A stretch of 64,000 nucleotides of DNA from Stentor roeselii (taxonomy: Eukaryota; Ciliophora; Heterotrichea; Heterotrichida; Stentoridae), in the NCBI GenBank assembly GCA_006503475.1, contig RSEH01000172.1, positions 40,217 through 104,216 on the forward strand. Direction: 5' to 3'. Positions within the stretch are counted from its first letter, which is position 1, and each line of letters starts with the position of its first letter. The notes beneath the pieces were generated by a model. It was not told the DNA's origin. It saw only the letters and a program-made list of their open reading frames with translations, and ran no database searches. Shown piece after piece: positions 60,601 to 64,000 of the stretch. The translations under genes were made by a program, and so were the position numbers.

Positions 60601-60960
60601 AGGAGCTATGCGACTGCAGTGGCTTTAATAAGATCGTCTTCAGTTGCAAGTACCTTAACCGAAATTTTTTTCAGCTTTGACGAGGAAGGATTATCGCTTT
60701 TTCTGTTGATCGCTAACAATTTAACTGAAGTGAAGTCAAATCAAACAGTTCCTCTGGAGGTCTGGATACTTATAGCTGCTTCCTTAAGCCACAGTTCTCC
60801 GATATCTGCATCTTTTTTCATAAACTTAGATAAGAAAACTTTTTGGAGAATTTCAGAAGAGCCTTTCATAAGCCAAAACGATAATAGAATCCTTCTTGGT
60901 TTGACAGCGAAAAGCAGACCTCATTCCAAGGTTTTCTTCACAAGATTTACCTGAGACGAA
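60601..60960. other. decayed DNA between two pseudogenes
   Basis: The plus strand is open for 112 codons from 60619 but its translation shows no homology I recognise. The minus strand may be further dynein sequence with several stops. Probably a degraded extension of the dynein remnant. Confidence 0.4.
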
Positions 60961-60977
60961 ATGGTAGTTCATCAAAC

Positions 60978-61569
60978 TTACTGGTTTCAAGTACTGTCAA
61001 GGCTGTTCTTTGTGCTTAATTGGCCGCGAATGTATGCCAACCTGCTTAATAAATCATTACTTCGACAAATATTCACAATTTTGCAAGTTTTGCATGAGTG
61101 AATGCGTTTCTGGCTGCAGACATAGTTCAACCTGCGGCATGTGCTTTGATAGTGAATGTTTGAATTGCCTTGATTTCAATCCAGGATCTTGCACTCAATG
61201 CAAGGCAGGGTATCAGCTGTCATCAGGCATGTGTAAAAAATGTGAAGGAACTGTATTTTATAATGTTTCAAGCAAACTTTGTGAAGGGTGTAAAGGACTT
61301 TGTGTCACTTGTCTTAGTTTGAATGTCTTTCCTGTGATGCAAATGCTGAAGTTCAGAACAAAACATGCATTTACTTTCTTGGGTACTATTTGAACGAAAC
61401 TTATTGTGAAAGAGTTCTTTTCCGATCAGTCATTAAAATTAGTCTTGATAATTCAGCTCAGATAATTTTCACTGAACCACTTGGCAGCACTTCTAGCATT
61501 GGTGTTTGTACTGATGAAGATGACACTTTTGAAAATGTGAAAATCATGAAATTAGCTAAGGAAATTTAA
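60978..61569 (+). pseudogene. Cys-rich (furin-like) receptor fragment, frameshifted
   Basis: Fragment with Cys-rich repeats (CMPTCLINHYF, CKFCMSECVSGC, CGMCFDSECLNC, CKKCEG) resembling the ectodomain of the large receptor at 25-33 kb. The frame breaks near 61316; a +1 shift continues the same pattern (FECLSCDANAE, NETYCERVLF, then a beta-rich stretch) to TAA at 61567-61569. No ATG with a plausible signal peptide is present. It lies head-to-head with the dynein remnant. Probably a dead copy of a receptor-family gene. Confidence 0.75.
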
Positions 61570-63090
61570 AGAATCACTCTAAAAACATTGACAATTGTTT
61601 TATCGAAATACAAATCAACTTTTTTTAATCTGGTAAACGAGGCTCTATTTGTCTTAGTTTTACATGAAATAGCTCATTATCTATAAAGAATAAACTTCGC
61701 AAAGTGGAAAAGTCGATGAGACAGCTTAGTCCGAAAATTAAAAAAAAAAACAATACAAAGAAGGTGGGTTTATACTTGAAGAAGAACTGTTCAGCAGAAG
61801 AGTTTCTTTTATTAATTTGAAGCAGACTGACTTTTTGATGTCATGGAATTATCAATAAATCTTGAAAGCATTTAAAAGAAAGTTTGAAGAAGGAAGAAAG
61901 ATGAGGAAAATCGTCCATATAAAATCTTAATCGAGATTCGTTTAGAATTCTTTAAGAAGATGCGTAAGTTATTTTTAGTTATAATAAAGATTAGTTATTA
62001 GAGTTTTAATATTTCGAATTACAAATTGAATTAGCTTAAAAAAAATAATGAAAAATATATGATAATGTAAATAATTTTAGATAATTCATAGAGATTTTCG
62101 TATATTAAGTAATTTCGTGAATCTTTTAACAGTTATTTTCCTTTTAATTTTTATAGATTCCTTTAATTTTATAAATGAGAATTTGCATTAAAATATTTTC
62201 AAATTTCTTTGTCTATTTGGTCTCTATATTACAACTACTCATTTTAATGAATATTTCACTTTTTATTGTATAATATTCAAATCATACCTCAATTATTTTA
62301 GTTCCTTATTCATAATATCATAAGGATACAATGAATAACATATGATAGTGCATTATTAGTACCAGATACAAACAAAATCGAAACCATTAAATGTATAATT
62401 TAAAAACTTATAATCAAGATTAATATACAATAATATAAATACCATAGAATATAATAAACACGTTTAAATGCGAAAAACAAATAGACATGGAGGAATATCG
62501 ATAGAACTCCTGTTGAAGTCCATGAAGAAATTAATCTAAAACTTGAAGAAATATACATTCTCTATTAAATCTTAAAGCTTTTAATAAAAACCCCTGCCAA
62601 TTAATTAAAAAGATAAAAATTGAACACTATATTCATATATTAGCATCAGGCAATACAAAAATCAAACATTGCCCATCAAAATTCTCATCAAATTTTCGAA
62701 TACTGGTTAAAAGGCCAATCAGAGTAAACTAATCGATACTTAGGTTATAATTGATGATAAAACAGAAAAAAGATCCTAATATATATAATCCTCAATAGAT
62801 TAAATTAGAATAATAATATATAACTGAGAATTTGGAATTTGAAGTTTATTGTGAGTTTTTGAATTAAGATTAATCTACCCTTGCTTTTTAAATCAATATT
62901 TGATTTATAAGACAAACTGAGTAAATTAGTAAATTCTTGAATTGTTTGACTACACTTGGAACAATCTTGAAGTTTTATTTATTGAATTTAGAAGAGTATT
63001 TAACTACTATTACATAGGTAATATTACGTTTGATTAAATTTTAGTATAAACTATTAAAGGTATATTTTGCTTAAATATCTAAGTCTATAA
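61570..63090. other. very AT-rich region without genes
   Basis: About 1.5 kb. The first 350 bp has stop-rich remains that may extend the Cys-rich pseudogene; after about 61970 it is nearly pure A/T words (TATAAT, AATATA). No gene or RNA recognised. The TATAAATG at its right end starts the WD40 gene. Confidence 0.55.
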
Positions 63091-64000
63091 ATGGCGAAAT
63101 CTGGTTCACGCAGTGTAGCAAGAGATGAAATACCAAAAATTCCTGGAGATAATGACGACATTAAAGAAGCTAAGCTTCAAAAGAAGATATATAAGTACTA
63201 TAAAAGGTATTCAGAATATAAAGAAAAAACATGTTCATGGCCGATGAAAGTTTTTAAAAAAGGAGGACATTCAGCTTCGGTATCTTGCTTTTCTTACTCT
63301 CCTGATGGAAATTATCTGGCAACTGGATCAGAAGACAAAACTGTTAAAATCTGGAATATAAAACAGCAAAGAGAAGAGTTCACTCTGAAAGGACATTTAG
63401 CTTCGGTATTTTGCTGTTCTTACTCTCCTGATGGAAATTATCTGGCAACTGGATCAGGAGACAAAATGGTTAAAATCTGGAATATAAATGAGCGAAGAGA
63501 AGAGTTCACTCTGAAAGGACATTCAGCTTCGGTATTTTGCTGTTCTTACTCTCCTGATGGAAATTATCTGGCAACTGGATCAGGAGACAAAATGCTTAAA
63601 ATCTGGAATATAAAAGAGCAAAGAATAAAGTTCGGTCTGAACGGACATTCATCTTCGGTATTTTGCTGTTCTTACTCTCCTGATGGAAATTATGTAGCAA
63701 CAGGATCAGAAGACAAAACGGTTAAAATCTGGAATATAAAAGAGAAAAGAGAAAAGTTCACTCTAAATGGACATTCAGATAGGGTATATTGCTGTTCTTA
63801 CTCTCCTGATGGAAATTATCTAGCAACAGGATCAGAAGACAAAACGGTTAAAATCTGGAATATAAAAGAGCAAAGAATAAGGTTCACTCTGAATGGACAT
63901 TCAGCTTCGGTATCTTGCTGTTGTTACTCTCCTGATGGAAATTATCTGGCAACTGGATCAGAAGACAAAACTGTTAAAATCTGGAATATAAAACAGCAAA
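63091..64000 (+). CDS. WD40-repeat protein with near-identical repeats, partial at 3' end
   Basis: Starts at ATG 63091 (TATAAATG context), open to the window edge. About 58 N-terminal residues (basic, helical) are followed by six WD40 units of exactly 42 residues (126 bp) beginning at 63265, 63391, 63517, 63643, 63769 and 63895, the last cut off. Each unit reads GH-xxxV-xC-xYSPDGNYxATGS-xDKxxKIWNI. The units are almost identical at the DNA level and differ mainly at a few codons. Seven or more units would form a propeller for protein binding. No upstream effector domain is present, so any attached domain must be C-terminal. Confidence 0.9.
   Translation, partial: MAKSGSRSVARDEIPKIPGDNDDIKEAKLQKKIYKYYKRYSEYKEKTCSWPMKVFKKGGHSASVSCFSYSPDGNYLATGSEDKTVKIWNIKQQREEFTLKGHLASVFCCSYSPDGNYLATGSGDKMVKIWNINERREEFTLKGHSASVFCCSYSPDGNYLATGSGDKMLKIWNIKEQRIKFGLNGHSSSVFCCSYSPDGNYVATGSEDKTVKIWNIKEKREKFTLNGHSDRVYCCSYSPDGNYLATGSEDKTVKIWNIKEQRIRFTLNGHSASVSCCCYSPDGNYLATGSEDKTVKIWNIKQQ
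63265..64000 (+). repeat. tandem 126-bp WD40 repeat array
   Basis: Five complete units and part of a sixth, in perfect register with no length change. Units 1 and 6 share SASVSC and IKQQ, units 2 and 3 share VFCCSY and GSGDKM, which suggests gene conversion or unequal exchange. Confidence 0.95.

Noticed and set aside
60619-60954. Plus-strand frame of 112 codons
   Set aside because: Lies in decayed DNA between two pseudogenes and shows no recognisable similarity.
63265-64000. CRISPR or satellite array
   Set aside because: The 126-bp units are all in frame and encode WD40 blades with no spacers.

Overview
The window looks like macronuclear DNA of a heterotrich ciliate, most likely Stentor or a close relative. 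It is AT-rich and very gene-dense. Genes lie on both strands with short spacers, and ciliary and cortical proteins are common (BBS8, centrin, a tubulin-tyrosine-ligase-like enzyme, p25-alpha-like repeats, a decayed dynein). TAA, TAG and TGA all terminate genes and none is read through, so the standard code is in use. The strongest sign is a set of five introns of exactly 15 nt (GTA...AG, always T at position 9 and A at position 10). Each one joins two open frames that otherwise look like separate genes.

Layout. 0-9 kb: C-terminal three quarters of an ABCC transporter, RUVBL1, a possible proteasome maturation factor and coiled-coil proteins. 9-21 kb: a SWEET-like membrane protein, PP2C phosphatase, BBS8, two ankyrin proteins (one fused to a bromodomain), centrin, proteasome subunit RPN1 and a J-domain/C2H2 protein. 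21-25 kb: SNF5, a p62-like PB1-ZZ-UBA protein and an SLC35F6-like transporter. 25-33.4 kb: one very large receptor gene on the minus strand (two LamG-like domains, furin-like Cys-rich repeats, REJ-like region, GPS, several membrane spans). It is cut in two by a 1.65-kb integrase transposon at 30536-32185 with a 6-bp target duplication. 34.6-49.5 kb: mostly coiled-coil, IQ and FHA proteins with a TTLL, Nudix hydrolase, p25-alpha-like protein and Rab GTPase. 49.6-57.8 kb: a USP32-like deubiquitinase, TFIIB and a complete ABCC transporter. 58.2-61.6 kb: pseudogenes of a dynein heavy chain and of a Cys-rich receptor. 61.6-63.1 kb: very AT-rich DNA without genes. 63.1 kb to the end: a WD40 gene built from nearly identical 126-bp repeats, cut by the window edge.

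The most notable observation is the transposon. Removing it with one copy of the duplication rejoins the receptor exactly in frame across a LamG domain (2,235 codons in total including stop, with the 15-nt intron removed). It is therefore a recent insertion, or an element that is normally removed precisely and was retained in this molecule. Its D,D35E catalytic triad and zinc-binding residues are intact, but the 5' end of its only gene carries an apparent one-base frameshift. Other points are start codons of two divergent genes only 5 bp apart, tail-to-tail genes whose stop codons touch or overlap, and a WD40 array whose near-identical units differ mainly at a few codons.
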